DNA of 64,000 nucleotides from positions 1,714,501 through 1,778,500 of the forward strand of contig NZ_FMHZ01000002.1 of the NCBI RefSeq assembly GCF_900090315.1, read 5' to 3'. This document shows, piece by piece, positions 52,417 through 63,259 of the stretch; the first letter of the stretch is position 1, and the number at the start of each line of letters is the position of its first letter. Source of the stretch: Micromonospora citrea. GTDB lineage: Bacteria; Actinomycetota; Actinomycetes; Mycobacteriales; Micromonosporaceae. A model generated the notes under the pieces. It had not been told where the DNA came from. It made no database searches and was given only the letters and a program-made list of their open reading frames with translations. The position numbers and the translations under genes were made by a program.

Positions 52417-52543
52417 GACCTCCGCGTCACCCTCTCCACGCTGGCCGGCTGGTGCCGGCTCGGGCCAGGCGCCCGGCGACGCCGGGACCGTCCCGCCAGC
52501 GTACGCCGACGGGGCCGGTCCCGGCTCCCACGGTGACCCCCGG

Positions 52544-53221
52544 TCAGGCCTCGCGGGGCTCGGGAGCGGGGTTGCCGCCCTCGGCCGACGCGCCGGCGAC
52601 GGCCTGGTCGGCGACGTCGCGGGGCAGGCGCAGCGGCAGCGGCTCGCGCACCGGCTTCGCCTCCTGCCCCCGGTCGACCACCAGGCCGTCGAGGCACTCG
52701 GCGAGCGGCCCGGCGGCGGCCGGGTTCGTGGCCGCCGCGCCCTGGTAGACGCCGCGGACCATCCAACGCGGCCCGTCGATGCCGACGAAGCGCAGGTCGG
52801 TGATGCCGTCCGGGGTGCGCACCCGGGCGTGCAGCTCCGTGCCGTACTCGCCCTCGACCTCCTGGGCCGCCGCGCCGTCGTTGAACAGCGACTGGCGAAT
52901 CTCCTCGCGCACCTCGTCCCAGATGCCCTCGGAGCGCGGCGCGGCGAAGACGCCGAGCTGGAGCGCGTTCTCGCCATGCACGAGCACGACCTGCTGGATC
53001 ACGCCCCCCTGGTCGGCCTGCACCCGCACCTCGACCTCGCGCACCGCCGGGATCTGCAGGCTGCCCAGGTCGAGCCGCGGCACATCGGAGGGTGCCTCCG
53101 AGACGTCGTACGGGCCGCGCGACGGGGCCGCCGCGGCCGACTCGGGAGAGTCGAGGACCTCGGTCGTCCGCTCGTCACGAGCGTGCCGTCGGGCATCGTC
53201 CCGCTTACGGGAGAAGATCAC
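52544..53221 (-). CDS. DUF3710 family protein, 225 aa
   Basis: Charged N terminus (VIFSRKRDDARRHARDERTT), then the DUF3710 core: GPYDVSEAPSDVPRLDLGSL, RVQADQGGVIQQVVLVHGEN, and GTELHARVRTPDGITDLRFV with IDGPRWMVRGVYQG. Soluble, with no membrane helix. GTG 53221 has GGAGGG at eight bases. Lies between dut and the OB-fold gene, the conserved order in actinobacteria. Function unknown. Confidence 0.9.
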   Translation of the reverse strand: MIFSRKRDDARRHARDERTTEVLDSPESAAAAPSRGPYDVSEAPSDVPRLDLGSLQIPAVREVEVRVQADQGGVIQQVVLVHGENALQLGVFAAPRSEGIWDEVREEIRQSLFNDGAAAQEVEGEYGTELHARVRTPDGITDLRFVGIDGPRWMVRGVYQGAAATNPAAAGPLAECLDGLVVDRGQEAKPVREPLPLRLPRDVADQAVAGASAEGGNPAPEPREA

Positions 53222-53246
53222 TGCGCCAACCCTCCGCTGTTCGCAC

Positions 53247-53801
53247 TCACCCTGCCACCTCTTCTTCCGTCCGTCCGCCCACCCGGTGCGGCTCGTCCCG
53301 CCGACCGGCGGGCACGCCCGGCGTCGGCACGTCCGCCGGGGACGCCACCAGGCCGGCGTGTCCGCCGGTGGAGCCGTGCCCGCCGGTCCCGCGCCGGGAC
53401 GCGGGCAGCTCGGCCACCGGCTGGAACTCCGCCCGCGCCACCCGCTGGACAACGAGCTGGGCGATCCGATCGCCACGGGAGATCTTCGCCGGCGCCTCCC
53501 GATCATGATTGATCAGGTTGACCAGGATCTCACCCCGGTAGCCGGCGTCGACCGTACCGGGCGCGTTGAGCACCGTCACGCCGAGTCGGGCCGCAAGCCC
53601 CGAACGGGGATGGACCAGACCCACGTAGCCCTCGGGCAACGCGATCGCGACGCCGGTCGGGACCAGGGCCCGGCCACCGGGTGGCAGCTCGACGTCCGCG
53701 GCGGCCACCAGGTCGGCCCCGGCGTCGCCGGGATGGGCGTACGCCGGCAGCGGCAGCTCCGGGTCGAGCTGCCGTACGGGCACTGGTACGACGTCGGTCA
53801 C
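53247..53801 (-). CDS. dut: dUTP diphosphatase, 184 aa
   Basis: Hydrolyses dUTP to dUMP, keeping uracil out of DNA. Trimeric dUTPase motifs: [11 protein letters not shown] (1), [12 protein letters not shown] (2), [16 protein letters not shown] (3), [10 protein letters not shown] (4), and [12 protein letters not shown] (5, with His where Phe is usual). The C-terminal tail of about 30 residues beyond motif 5 is longer than usual. GTG 53801 is preceded by AGAGGGGA. Confidence 0.95.
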   Translation of the reverse strand: MTDVVPVPVRQLDPELPLPAYAHPGDAGADLVAAADVELPPGGRALVPTGVAIALPEGYVGLVHPRSGLAARLGVTVLNAPGTVDAGYRGEILVNLINHDREAPAKISRGDRIAQLVVQRVARAEFQPVAELPASRRGTGGHGSTGGHAGLVASPADVPTPGVPAGRRDEPHRVGGRTEEEVAG

Positions 53802-53885
53802 GGTTCCCCTCTTCCGTCCGGTTCGTGGGGTGACCCTGACATCCTGCCGGTTCCGCCGGCCGCCGTGCGCCGTACCCTGGCAGGA

Positions 53886-54392
53886 GTGAGCATGTCGCCG
53901 TCCTCGCCGTCCCCGGCCCCGCCCGCCGCGGCGCCCCCGGAGTACACCGAGCGGCTCAGCCTGCCCTGGTGGCTGTGGCTGGGCGGGCTCGCCGCGGCCG
54001 CGCTGCTGGCCGTGGAGCTGTGGATGGGCGCGCCCGGCGTGCGGGCCTGGCTGCCGTTCGCGGTGCTGCTGCCGGCGGCCCTCGCCGGCCTGGCCTGGCT
54101 GGGCCGGATCCGGATCGCGGTACGCGACGGCGAGCTGCGGGTCGACGACGCCCGCCTGCCGGTCCGTTTCGTCGCCGACGTCGTCCCGCTGGACGCCGCC
54201 GGCCGGCGTGAGGTGCTCGGCGTCGGGGCCGACCCGCTGGCGTTCGTGGTGCAGCGGCCGTGGGTCCCGGGCGCCGTCCAGGTGGTTCTCGACGACCCGG
54301 CCGACGCCACCCCGTTCTGGGTGGTCAGCACCCGCCACCCCGTCGAGCTGGCCGAGGCGGTCCTGGCCGCCCGCGACGCCGCCCGCCCCTGA
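53886..54392 (+). CDS. DUF3093 membrane protein, 168 aa
   Basis: Two adjacent hydrophobic stretches (about 28-75: [20 protein letters not shown] and [19 protein letters not shown]) followed by a compact domain ([20 protein letters not shown] ... [20 protein letters not shown] ... [12 protein letters not shown]), resembling a bPH-like domain. Divergent from dut, which is the conserved order. GTG 53886 lies seven bases after TACCCT; ATG 53892 is the alternative. Function unknown. Confidence 0.85.
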   Translation: MSMSPSSPSPAPPAAAPPEYTERLSLPWWLWLGGLAAAALLAVELWMGAPGVRAWLPFAVLLPAALAGLAWLGRIRIAVRDGELRVDDARLPVRFVADVVPLDAAGRREVLGVGADPLAFVVQRPWVPGAVQVVLDDPADATPFWVVSTRHPVELAEAVLAARDAARP

Positions 54393-54426
54393 GTCACCCG
54401 CACCCGTTCCACCGCTCCGGTCGGGC

Positions 54427-55419
54427 TCAGACGGTGCTGCTGGGCAGGGCCGGTGGGCCGCCGGGCAGGGCGGCCGCCTGGCGGCGCAGGTCGCCGCGGA
54501 GCTGGTCGGCCATGGTCCGGGTGGCCCGGCGGTTGAGGTAGCTCGCCACCGCCGCCCCGGTGAGGAAGGGGCCGAGCGTGGTGAGGTTGCGGCCGAAGCG
54601 CTTGAGCAGCATGTCCCGCAGTTCCTTGCGGGCGGCGGTGCCGAGCACGGCGCCCACCCCGACGCCCGGCATCATCGGGTTGATCCCGCGCTGGCCGGCC
54701 CAGGACTGCACCAGCGCGACCGCCCGCTGGGTGCCGCCGGTCGGCACCGGCACCCCGTAGACCTCGTGCAGCTCGCCGATGAGCTTGAGCTCGACGGCGA
54801 CCACGGCGATCGTCTCGGCGGCCAGCAGGACCGGCGCGGAGAGCAGGGTCGGGGCGACGGTCCACTCGACCGCGGCGACGCCCCCGCCCGCGGCCCCGAT
54901 CCCCGCCGTCGTCCGCGCGGCGTTGCGGACCAGCCGCTCGGCCAGCGCCTCGCCCTCCAGCCCGTCGAAGTGGCGGCGCAGGGTGGCCAGGTCGCGTACG
55001 GGCACGTGCGGGGCGATCTCGGCGACCGTGTCGACCATCCAGCGGACGGCCCTCCCCGGCTTGAACAGGTCGCCCAGCCCGCGCGCCCGCGCCTGGCCGG
55101 CGAGCCGGCCGAGCAGTTGCCGCCGGCGCGACGTGCCGATGTCGTCGGCGGTCAGCGCGGCGACCGTGGCGCCCAGTTCCTCGCCCGCGCCCAGTTCCTC
55201 GCCCGCGCCCGGCACGGCGCCGCCAGCGGTGTCCGGCTGAGACGCGGTGCCGCCAGCGCTGCCCGGCCGGGACACGGGGTTCTGGCCCGTACCCGATCCG
55301 GGCACAGGCTCCTCGCCCGTGCCCGGTCCGGGCACGGGGTTGTCGGCCGGGCGCGGGACGCGGTCGGGCACGTCCTCGGCGCGGGTGTCCGCGCCCCGCG
55401 GCTCGCTCCGCTCACTCAT
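54427..55419 (-). CDS. Conserved hypothetical protein, possible EcsC-like, 330 aa
   Basis: Disordered N-terminal 90 residues (with [12 protein letters not shown] repeats), then an alpha-helical domain (about 90-330) with [40 protein letters not shown] (one or two membrane-contacting helices) and [20 protein letters not shown]. It resembles EcsC-type proteins only weakly. The first codons, MSERSEPRG, come from a GAGTGAGCGGAGCGAGC-type repeat sequence found at many gene starts in related genomes. ATG 55419 has no clear Shine-Dalgarno. Confidence 0.6.
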   Translation of the reverse strand: MSERSEPRGADTRAEDVPDRVPRPADNPVPGPGTGEEPVPGSGTGQNPVSRPGSAGGTASQPDTAGGAVPGAGEELGAGEELGATVAALTADDIGTSRRRQLLGRLAGQARARGLGDLFKPGRAVRWMVDTVAEIAPHVPVRDLATLRRHFDGLEGEALAERLVRNAARTTAGIGAAGGGVAAVEWTVAPTLLSAPVLLAAETIAVVAVELKLIGELHEVYGVPVPTGGTQRAVALVQSWAGQRGINPMMPGVGVGAVLGTAARKELRDMLLKRFGRNLTTLGPFLTGAAVASYLNRRATRTMADQLRGDLRRQAAALPGGPPALPSSTV

Positions 55420-55510
55420 GGGTCCGACCTCCCGGATGGACTGACGCCGACGTGGCGGTCATCCGTCCCGAGTCAAGCAGGTCCCCCGCAGTGCCGCACG
55501 GCGACTCGGG

Positions 55511-55541
55511 CAGCGGCGGCCCCGCCGGGGAGCCGCCGCTG
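55511..55541 (-). terminator. 10-bp perfect hairpin downstream of the DUF4193 gene
   Basis: CAGCGGCGGC (55511-55520) and GCCGCCGCTG (55532-55541) pair around an 11-base loop, 15 bases past the DUF4193 stop. Confidence 0.6.
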
Positions 55542-55555
55542 ACGCGGGCGTGGCG

Positions 55556-55852
55556 TCAGACGCACTCGCGGCAGATGAGTTCGCCGTTGCGCTCGACCGC
55601 CAGCTGGCTGCGGTGGTGCACCAGGAAGCACCGGGCGCACCGGAACTCGTCCTGCTGCATCGGCAGCACCTTGACGGTGAGCTCCTCGTCGGCCAGGTCG
55701 GCACCGGGCAGCTCGAAGCTCTCGGCCACCTCGGCCTCGTCGACGTCCACGGCGCCGGACTGTGAGTCGACGCGCCGAGCCTTGAGCTCTTCCAGGCTGT
55801 CCTCGCCGAGGTCGACCTCGTCGCGACGCGGGGCGTCGTAGTCGGTGGCCAT
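55556..55852 (-). CDS. DUF4193 zinc-ribbon protein, 98 aa
   Basis: Acidic N-terminal half (MATDYDAPRRDEVDLGEDSL) and a C-terminal zinc ribbon with FRCARCFLVHHRSQLA and ICRECV, giving two CxxC pairs. This is the conserved actinobacterial DUF4193 family, linked to sigA and suhB. ATG 55852 has GGGAGAG upstream. Function unknown. Confidence 0.93.
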   Translation of the reverse strand: MATDYDAPRRDEVDLGEDSLEELKARRVDSQSGAVDVDEAEVAESFELPGADLADEELTVKVLPMQQDEFRCARCFLVHHRSQLAVERNGELICRECV

Positions 55853-56270
55853 CGGTTTCACTCTCCCATATCGATGTTGTCGCTTCCGGTTGTAACGCCG
55901 GACGACGCTGTTTCGGTTCCGCTGGCCGGCCACCACTTGTGTCGGTCACCCGACCCGAAGACAGCACGGACGGAGACCCCCGGAGGAACCCCCAGCGAGC
56001 GCGGAACCATACCCCCCCTTTGGGCGAGGCATGTATACCGCCCTCGTGGCTGAGATGTACGCCCCCGCACGCGAAGTTGTTCCCAATGTGACTCAGGCGA
56101 CACGAAGATAGGGGTAGTAGTACCCGGTTCCTGGATGGCGCGCCGGCATGTCGGACTGTTTCCACGCGACGGTCGGACAACCGTTAACCTCAGCGGCGTA
56201 CTCGGCGGCTGGCGGGGCGGCCCGACCGCCGGCGGCCGCCGCCACCCACCACTGTCCGGGGAGCGCCCTG
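55853..56270. other. Gene-free divergent promoter region, 418 bp
   Basis: Lies between the divergent DUF4193 and Cei-like genes. Lower in G/C than its surroundings, especially about 55870-56120. TAACCT at 56185-56190 is a possible -10 for the Cei-like gene with an 80-base leader. Reading on from ATG 56148 would extend that gene in frame, but the added residues look noncoding. No RNA gene or repeat recognised. Confidence 0.5.
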
Positions 56271-56798
56271 ATGAGCTTTGCGCGAGTGCGAGCACTCGTT
56301 GTCGTCGGCCTGCTGGCGGTGCTGGCCCTGGTCTTCGTGGTGGTCGCGCTGGTACGCGACACCCAGAGCGAGGCCGGTCTCGCCGGGGGCTGCCCCGAGG
56401 GCTGGCCGATCGCCGACGTGACCCTGCGCGAATCCAAGGACGTCAAGATCAACGTGCTGAACGGCACGGAGCAGGCCGGTCTCGCGAAGACCGTCGCGGA
56501 CGACTTCCGCAACCGGAAGTTCCAGGTGAAGAAGACCGCCGACGAGAAGAAGAAGATCGACGACATCGCCGTGCTGCGCTACGGCCCGAAGGGCGTCGGC
56601 TCGGCCCACCTGCTGCGGGCCTACTTCCTCGACGAGGCCGGGTACGAGTACGACGCCAAGCGCACCGACGACGTGGTCGACGTGGTGCTCGGCAGCGGCT
56701 TCCAGCAGCTGGCCACCACCACCGAGGTCAACCAGTCCCTGGCCGACCTCGGCCCGCCGCAGGCGCACCCCGGCTCCTGCCCCAAGCGCGAGGACTGA
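56271..56798 (+). CDS. cei: Cei-like membrane protein with LytR C-terminal domain, 175 aa
   Basis: One N-terminal membrane helix (ALVVVGLLAVLALVFVVVAL, about 8-27), then an extracytoplasmic LytR_C domain (about 50-150): VKINVLNGTEQAGLAKTVAD is the typical NxTxxxGLA start. In M. tuberculosis the orthologue Cei (Rv2700) supports envelope integrity. It ends in SCPKRED. ATG 56271 has GGGGAG upstream and gives a clean membrane anchor. Confidence 0.88.
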   Translation: MSFARVRALVVVGLLAVLALVFVVVALVRDTQSEAGLAGGCPEGWPIADVTLRESKDVKINVLNGTEQAGLAKTVADDFRNRKFQVKKTADEKKKIDDIAVLRYGPKGVGSAHLLRAYFLDEAGYEYDAKRTDDVVDVVLGSGFQQLATTTEVNQSLADLGPPQAHPGSCPKRED

Positions 56799-56912
56799 CC
56801 GGAGGCGGCGCGGCCTCCGGCCGCACGACACCCCCGCGCACCCGTCCGGCCGCACGCCGCCCACCCACGGGCCGGCCTTCCGGGGGCGGTTTCCCCGGGC
56901 CGTACGCGCGTC

Positions 56913-57060
56913 GGCCTGCCAGGGACCGGTTCCCGACCGTCCGCGCGCTGGCCTGCCAGGGACCGGTTCCCGACCGTCCGCGCGTTGGCCTGCCGGGGAC
57001 CGGTTCCCGACCGTCCGCGCGCCGGCCTGCCGGGCCGTCCGCGACGCGGACCGGAACGCC
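56913..57060. repeat. 37-bp tandem repeat, nearly four copies, between convergent genes
   Basis: GGCCTGCC recurs at 56913, 56950, 56987 and 57024 in 37-base units; the first three carry the near-palindrome GGGACCGGTTCCC. The array fills the gap between the Cei-like gene and suhB and may act as a set of weak terminators. No spacers, so not CRISPR. Confidence 0.9.
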
Positions 57061-57063
57061 CGG

Positions 57064-57879
57064 TCAGGGGCCGCCCGACGCGTCCAGGTCGGCGAGCCGG
57101 TCGTGCAGGGGCTTGAACAGCGCCGGTGGGGCGGCGATCACCAGGTCCGGGCCGGCCGGCAGCCCGCCCAGCCCGGCCACCAGCAGGCCGGCCTCGGTGG
57201 CCACCAGGGCCCCGGCGGCCTGGTCCCAGGCGGCCAGCCCCTTCTCGTAGTAGACGTCCACCCGCCCTTCCGCCGCCAGGCAGAGGTCCAGCGCGGCGGC
57301 TCCCAGCCGGCGGATGTCGCGGACGTGCGGGATCAGCTCGGCCACCACCCGGGCCTGGTGCGCCCGGCGCGCCGGTTCGTAGCCGAACCCCGTGGCGACC
57401 AGCGCCTGGCCGAGGTCGGTCTCGGTGGAGCAGCGCAGTCGCTGGCCGTCGCGCCACGCGCCGCCGCCCGCGGTGGCGGTCCACTCCTCGCCGGTGTTGA
57501 CGTTGCATACGACCCCCGCGACCACCTCGCCGTCCACCTCGGCGGCGAGCGACACCGCGCAGTGCGGGATCCCGTACAGGTAGTTGACCGTGCCGTCGAT
57601 CGGGTCGACGATCCAGCGCACCCCGCTCGGGCCGACCGGGCCGGCCTCCCCCACGCCGTACTCCTCACCGAGCACGGCGTCGCCCGGGCGCAGCCGGCGC
57701 AGGGCGTCGACCACCTGCCGCTCGACCGCCCGGTCGGCGGCGGTCACCACGTCGGTGACGGTGCTCTTGGTCGCGGCCACCGACACGCCCTCGACCCGCA
57801 TCCGGTACGCCGTCGCCGCCGCGTCCCGGGCCACCTCGATCGCGATCTCCAGCAGCTCCGCAGGCCCCGAGCGGTCCAT
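57064..57879 (-). CDS. suhB: Inositol monophosphatase family protein, 271 aa
   Basis: Mg-dependent phosphatase of the IMPase/SuhB family: [16 protein letters not shown] and VLGEEYG (metal Glu), [20 protein letters not shown] (metal Asp residues), and [18 protein letters not shown]. It may dephosphorylate inositol-1-phosphate for phosphatidylinositol synthesis, or related sugars. ATG 57879 is preceded by a GAAGGGGA tract. Its place between cei and sigA is conserved. Confidence 0.93.
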   Translation of the reverse strand: MDRSGPAELLEIAIEVARDAAATAYRMRVEGVSVAATKSTVTDVVTAADRAVERQVVDALRRLRPGDAVLGEEYGVGEAGPVGPSGVRWIVDPIDGTVNYLYGIPHCAVSLAAEVDGEVVAGVVCNVNTGEEWTATAGGGAWRDGQRLRCSTETDLGQALVATGFGYEPARRAHQARVVAELIPHVRDIRRLGAAALDLCLAAEGRVDVYYEKGLAAWDQAAGALVATEAGLLVAGLGGLPAGPDLVIAAPPALFKPLHDRLADLDASGGP

Positions 57880-58017
57880 CGTTCGTCCCCTTCCCGCACG
57901 GCCGGGGTGTTCCGGGTCACGCGCGGGTACCATCCTTACAAAGTCCACATCTACGTCGAATCGGCGGTCCCCGCCGCCGTCGGCCGTGCGGCGACGGTCG
58001 ATCGCCGCAGACGGCGT

Positions 58018-58023
58018 TACAAT
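58018..58023 (+). promoter_or_regulatory. Candidate -10 for sigA
   Basis: TACAAT in the 287-base region between suhB and sigA, giving an untranslated leader of about 135 bases. The -35 is not a good match to TTGACA. Confidence 0.4.
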
Positions 58024-58166
58024 TCACCCCTGCCCACGCTGCGACGGACCGCCAACGACCGGCCGGCCCGGGACACGGGGGTCCCTCAACCATCGCCCGG
58101 CACGGTGCCCCGCTCTGCGCCGGACACACCCGGCCGTGCTCGCTCTTCGCCTCCGGAAGGTCATTC

Positions 58167-59777
<1,611 letters not shown>

Positions 59778-59833
59778 CCGCGAACCGTCAACCGAACGTG
59801 TCGTTTTGACCACCTGGCGTGCAACGTCGGATG

Positions 59834-59864
59834 GTGATCGTTCGGTTGCACGATTGTGATCGTT
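59834..59864. promoter_or_regulatory. Direct 9-bp repeats GTGATCGTT, 22 bp apart
   Basis: Copies at 59834-59842 and 59856-59864, two helical turns apart, lie in the 245-base gap between sigA and the DUF7455 gene. Possible regulator site; regulator unknown. A small GTTGC/GCAAC hairpin lies further along the same gap, at about 59960. Nothing else seen there. Confidence 0.35.
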
Positions 59865-60022
59865 GACGTGGCACCCTTGATGCACTGCACACTGTCCCTG
59901 CCATGTGTGACCTCGGTCCCCCGCGGGCACACAGGGAAGGCAGCGCCGGGACAGGGTGTTGCACGATAGGTGAGCAACGACCGAAGAGATTGTTCATCGG
60001 TGACGACCAGAGGAGGAAGGCG

Positions 60023-60256
60023 ATGACCCCGACCCTCACGCCGCCGCCCGAGACGGTGGCTCCCCCAGCCGCCGATGAACGGTGCGACCGCTGCAATGCT
60101 GCCGGCAAGCTCCGGATCACTCTGGCGGGTGGGAGCGAGCTGGTGTTCTGTGGGCACCACGCGAACAAGTACGCGGAGGATCTCGTGAAGATCACCGTGC
60201 GGTACGCGACGGACCCGGAGTTCAGCTGGCGTGGCGCCGATCTGATGGCGAACTGA
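60023..60256 (+). CDS. DUF7455 small zinc-finger-like protein, 77 aa
   Basis: Small soluble protein with ADERCDRCNAAGKLRITLAG and LVFCGHHANKYAEDLVK, giving a CxxC plus CGHH zinc site. This family lies next to primary sigma factor genes in many actinobacteria. ATG 60023 has AGGAGGAAGG at good spacing. A strong terminator follows. Function unknown. Confidence 0.85.
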   Translation: MTPTLTPPPETVAPPAADERCDRCNAAGKLRITLAGGSELVFCGHHANKYAEDLVKITVRYATDPEFSWRGADLMAN

Positions 60257-60276
60257 ATCCGCAAACCCACGACATA

Positions 60277-60318
60277 GCCGGCCGGAGGCCCCCCACGGGG
60301 AGCCTCCGGCCGGCTTTT
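60277..60318 (+). terminator. Rho-independent terminator
   Basis: GCCGGCCGGAGGC (60277-60289) pairs perfectly with GCCTCCGGCCGGC (60302-60314), inner CCCC/GGGG adds to the stem, and TTTT follows at 60315-60318. Lies 21 bases after the DUF7455 stop. Confidence 0.92.
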
Positions 60319-60389
60319 GCGTACCCGGTCACGGCAGCGGCCCGACGGACGGCCTGTACGGACCGGCGCGGAACGCATCACGCCGCGGG

Positions 60390-60510
60390 GCACGGCGCGG
60401 ACGGGCCATACCCGGACCGCGTCACGCCGCGCGGGCGCGCCACGGACGGGCCATACCGGATCGCGTCAGGCCGTGCGGGCGCGGCGGCACGGACGGGCCC
60501 TCGTGCCGGA
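60390..60510. repeat. Degenerate tandem repeats, period 45-47 bp
   Basis: ACGGGCC recurs at 60401, 60446 and 60493 within imperfect units, in the 270-base gap before the helicase gene end. Noncoding; no gene or hairpin of note besides the terminator just upstream. Confidence 0.7.
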
Positions 60511-60526
60511 CAGCGTCACGCAGCCG

Positions 60527-62257
60527 TCAGAGGGTCTGGACGGTGGCGATGCGCTCCTCGAGCTGTTCGATCGTGGCCTGGGCGCTCGGCGGGCCGCCGC
60601 AGAGGCGACGCAACTCGGCGTGGATCTTGCCGTGCGGTTGCCCGGTGCGATGGTGCCGCGCGGCCACGAGGGCGTTCAGCTGCCGCCGCAGGGCGACCCG
60701 ACGCTGGGCGGCACTCATCGGTGCCGGCGGCGCCGTGGGCGCCTCTGCGGCCGTCTCAGCGGGCCTGGCGGCCCGTCGCCGCTGGGCCGCGAGCTGCTCC
60801 TGCTGGCGCTTGGTCAGCAGCAGGGCCACCTGGTCGGCGGTGAGCAGCCCGGGCAGGCCGAGGTATTCCTCCTCCTCGGGGGTGCCGGCCTGCGCGGCGG
60901 TGCCGAACGACGCGCCGTCGAAGATCACCTGGTCCAGCTCGGCCGTCGCCGAGAGCGCGGCGAAGCGCTTCTCCAGCTCGCCGCTGGCCTGGTCGTCGCG
61001 CTGGGCGCGCTCCAGCAGGTCGTCGTCGAAACCCTCGCGGTCCTTCGGTTTGCCGAGCACATGGTCCCGCTCGGCCTCCATCTCGCTGGCCAGGCCGAGC
61101 AGGTGCGGCACGCTGGGCAGGAAGACCGAGGCGGTCTCGCCCGGGCGGCGGGCGCGGACGAACCGGCCGATCGCCTGCGCGAAGTAGAGCGGGGTGCTGG
61201 CGCTGGTCGCGTAGACGCCGACCGCCAGCCGGGGGATGTCGACGCCCTCGGAGACCATCCGGACCGCCACCAGCCATCGCTGCTCGGACGCCGCGAACGT
61301 CGCGATCCGCGCGGACGCGCCCACGTCGTCGGAGAGCACCACCGCCGCCCGCTCGCCGGTCACCTGCTCGATCAGCTTCGCGTACGAGCGGGCGGCCTGC
61401 TGGTCGCTGGCGATGACCAGCCCGCCGGCGTCGGGCATCCCCGCGTTGCGCAGCACGGTCAGTCGGGCGTCGGCGGCCCGCAGCACCTGCGGCATCCAGT
61501 CGCCGGCCGGGTCCAGGGCGGTTCGCCACGCCTGCGCGACGAGATCCTGGGTCATCGGCTCGCCGAGCCGCGCCGCCAACTCCTCCCCGGCGTTGGTGCG
61601 CCACCGGGTCTCCCCCGAGTACGCCAGGAACAGCACCGGGCGGACGACGCCGTCGCGCAGCGCGTCGGAGTAGCCGTAGACCGAGTCGGCGCGGGAGCGG
61701 AGCAGGCCGTCGCCGCCCCGCTCGTACGTGACGAACGGGATGGGGTTGTCGTCGGAGCGGAACGGGGTGCCGGTGAGCATCAGCCGGCGCTCCGCGCCCT
61801 CGAAGGCGGCCTTCACGCCGTCACCCCACGAGCGGCTGTCGCCCGCGTGGTGGATCTCGTCGAGGATGACCAGCGTGCGCCGGGTCAGGGTGCGCCGCTT
61901 GTGCACCTGCGGCGCCATGCCCACCTGCGCGTACGTCACCACCGCGCCGTGGAAGTCGGCGGAGGAGTGCAGGTCGGCGTTGCGGAAGGCGGCGTCGAGC
62001 TGGATGCCGACCCGGGCCGCCGACTGCGCCCACTGGGTCTTCAGGTGCTCTGTCGGGGCCACCACGGTGACCGCCTCGACGGTGCCGTCGGCGAGCAGCT
62101 CGGCGGCGATCCGCAGGGCGAAGGTGGTCTTTCCGGCGCCGGGGGTGGCGACCGCCGTGAAGTCGGGGTCGCGCCGGCGCAGGTACTCCACCAGTGCCTT
62201 GCGCTGCCACGCGCGCAGTGCCGGAAACGTCTCGATCGCCGGCAACCGGGCCGCCAC
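60527..62257 (-). CDS. DEAD/DEAH-box superfamily 2 helicase, 576 aa
   Basis: SF2 helicase of the SSL2/type III restriction-like group. Motif I VATPGAGKTTFALRIA (about 36-50), Ia VVAPTEHLKTQWAQ, motif II LVILDEIHHAGDSRSWG (DEIH, about 133), motif III LMLTGTPFRSDDNPIPF, and C-terminal motifs VRMVSEGVDIPRLAVGVYAT and YFAQAIGRFVRARRPGE (motif VI). A helical C-terminal region of about 130 residues is family-specific. GTG 62257 is preceded by GAGGAG. Genes of this type sit near sigA in actinobacteria; DNA repair is the usual guess. Confidence 0.92.
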   Translation of the reverse strand: MAARLPAIETFPALRAWQRKALVEYLRRRDPDFTAVATPGAGKTTFALRIAAELLADGTVEAVTVVAPTEHLKTQWAQSAARVGIQLDAAFRNADLHSSADFHGAVVTYAQVGMAPQVHKRRTLTRRTLVILDEIHHAGDSRSWGDGVKAAFEGAERRLMLTGTPFRSDDNPIPFVTYERGGDGLLRSRADSVYGYSDALRDGVVRPVLFLAYSGETRWRTNAGEELAARLGEPMTQDLVAQAWRTALDPAGDWMPQVLRAADARLTVLRNAGMPDAGGLVIASDQQAARSYAKLIEQVTGERAAVVLSDDVGASARIATFAASEQRWLVAVRMVSEGVDIPRLAVGVYATSASTPLYFAQAIGRFVRARRPGETASVFLPSVPHLLGLASEMEAERDHVLGKPKDREGFDDDLLERAQRDDQASGELEKRFAALSATAELDQVIFDGASFGTAAQAGTPEEEEYLGLPGLLTADQVALLLTKRQQEQLAAQRRRAARPAETAAEAPTAPPAPMSAAQRRVALRRQLNALVAARHHRTGQPHGKIHAELRRLCGGPPSAQATIEQLEERIATVQTL

Positions 62258-62465
62258 GCGAAGCTCCTCTCCGACCGCCTGATGGCGGACCCCGGCCGAG
62301 GGCCACGGGTACCGCCGCCCATGAAAACGCCTCCGCGCCGATGGTGCCGCGAAGGCCGACTCAGCATAACCAGCGCGGCCCGCCCGACCCAGCCGACACA
62401 ACGCTGCTCACACCGACCCCCGCCGCCCGCCCACGGACGCGCGGGCCCGTCCTCCCGGACGACCT

Positions 62466-62540
62466 CCGCGATCTTGCACCTTCGGCCCCCGCTTCGCACC
62501 TTGAGCGGCTTTTGACGGGACAGAAAGTGCAAGATCGCGG
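62466..62540. repeat. Intergenic palindrome, CGATCTTGCA family, copy 2
   Basis: Arms 62466-62483 and 62523-62540 match at 17 of 18 positions. The outer sequence (CGATCTTGCA/TGCAAGATCG, GAAAGTGCAAGATCG on the right arm) equals that of copy 1 at 41656-41724. It lies in the 311-base gap between the helicase and TRIC genes, of which the rest shows no gene. Confidence 0.88.
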
Positions 62541-62568
62541 GCGCGGCGGGGGCGGGTGGGTCAAGGGG

Positions 62569-63219
62569 TTAGGGGTGGGGGCCGGGGGTGTGGGTGCGTG
62601 GGGGGCGGAGCGTGGCGATCGGGGCCGACCAGCGTCGGCGCAGGGCGACCAGGCGGAGCAGGAAGACGAACGCCGCCGCGACGGTCAGCCAGGCGGCGTT
62701 GGCGTGCCCGAGGGCGTCCAGCAGCGCGACGGCGATCGAACCGGCGAGCGCGGCGACGGCATAGATCTCCCGCCGCAGCACCACCGGGATCTCGGCGGTG
62801 AGCAGGTCCCGGCCGAGGCCGCCGCCGATCGCGGTGAGCATGCCGATCACGCACGCCCCGACCGCCGGCACCTGTGCGTCGAGGGCCTTGACCGTGCCGG
62901 TGACCGTGAACAGCCCCAGTCCGGCGGCGTCCAGCACCAGCACGGTGGTGCGCAGGCGGGCGAGCTGGGGGTGCAGCCAGAAGACGGCGGCGGCGGTGAC
63001 GGCGGCCGTGGCCGCGTACCGCCAGTCGGCGAAGGCCAGCGGCGGCACCTCGTCGATCGCCAGGTCCCGGAAGATCCCGCCGCCGAGCGCGGCGACGAAG
63101 CCGACGAAGACGACGCCGAAGAGATCGAGCCGCTTGGCCACCGCCGCCGAGGCCCCGGAGGCGGCGAAGACCGCCACTCCGGTCAGGTCGGCGAGGAGCA
63201 GGGCGGTGGAGGTGGTCAC
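62569..63219 (-). CDS. TRIC-type (UPF0126) cation channel family protein, 216 aa
   Basis: Six to seven helices in two UPF0126/TRIC repeats, with the paired glycine motifs GFVAALGGGIFRDLAI and GMLTAIGGGLGRDLLT marking each half. Prokaryotic members form potassium-permeable trimers. The C-terminal 15 residues are a Pro/His-rich tail. GTG 63219 is six bases after TAACCT, so the message is probably leaderless. Confidence 0.92.
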   Translation of the reverse strand: MTTSTALLLADLTGVAVFAASGASAAVAKRLDLFGVVFVGFVAALGGGIFRDLAIDEVPPLAFADWRYAATAAVTAAAVFWLHPQLARLRTTVLVLDAAGLGLFTVTGTVKALDAQVPAVGACVIGMLTAIGGGLGRDLLTAEIPVVLRREIYAVAALAGSIAVALLDALGHANAAWLTVAAAFVFLLRLVALRRRWSAPIATLRPPRTHTPGPHP

Positions 63220-63225
63220 CGCCGA

Positions 63226-63231
63226 AGGTTA
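63226..63231 (-). promoter_or_regulatory. Leaderless -10 element for the TRIC gene
   Basis: TAACCT on the minus strand, six bases before GTG 63219. Confidence 0.6.
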
Positions 63232-63259
63232 CGCGGGCGGCCGGAACGACCGCCCGGGA

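Noticed and set aside
53500..53520. ATCATGATTGATCA palindrome-like stretch
   Set aside because: Lies inside dut where it encodes the conserved NLINHD segment.
56148..56270. N-terminal extension of the Cei-like gene
   Set aside because: Extra residues are low-complexity and lack a ribosome-binding site; ATG 56271 gives the expected membrane anchor.
56913..57060. Possible CRISPR array
   Set aside because: Units are contiguous with no unique spacers, and no cas genes are present.
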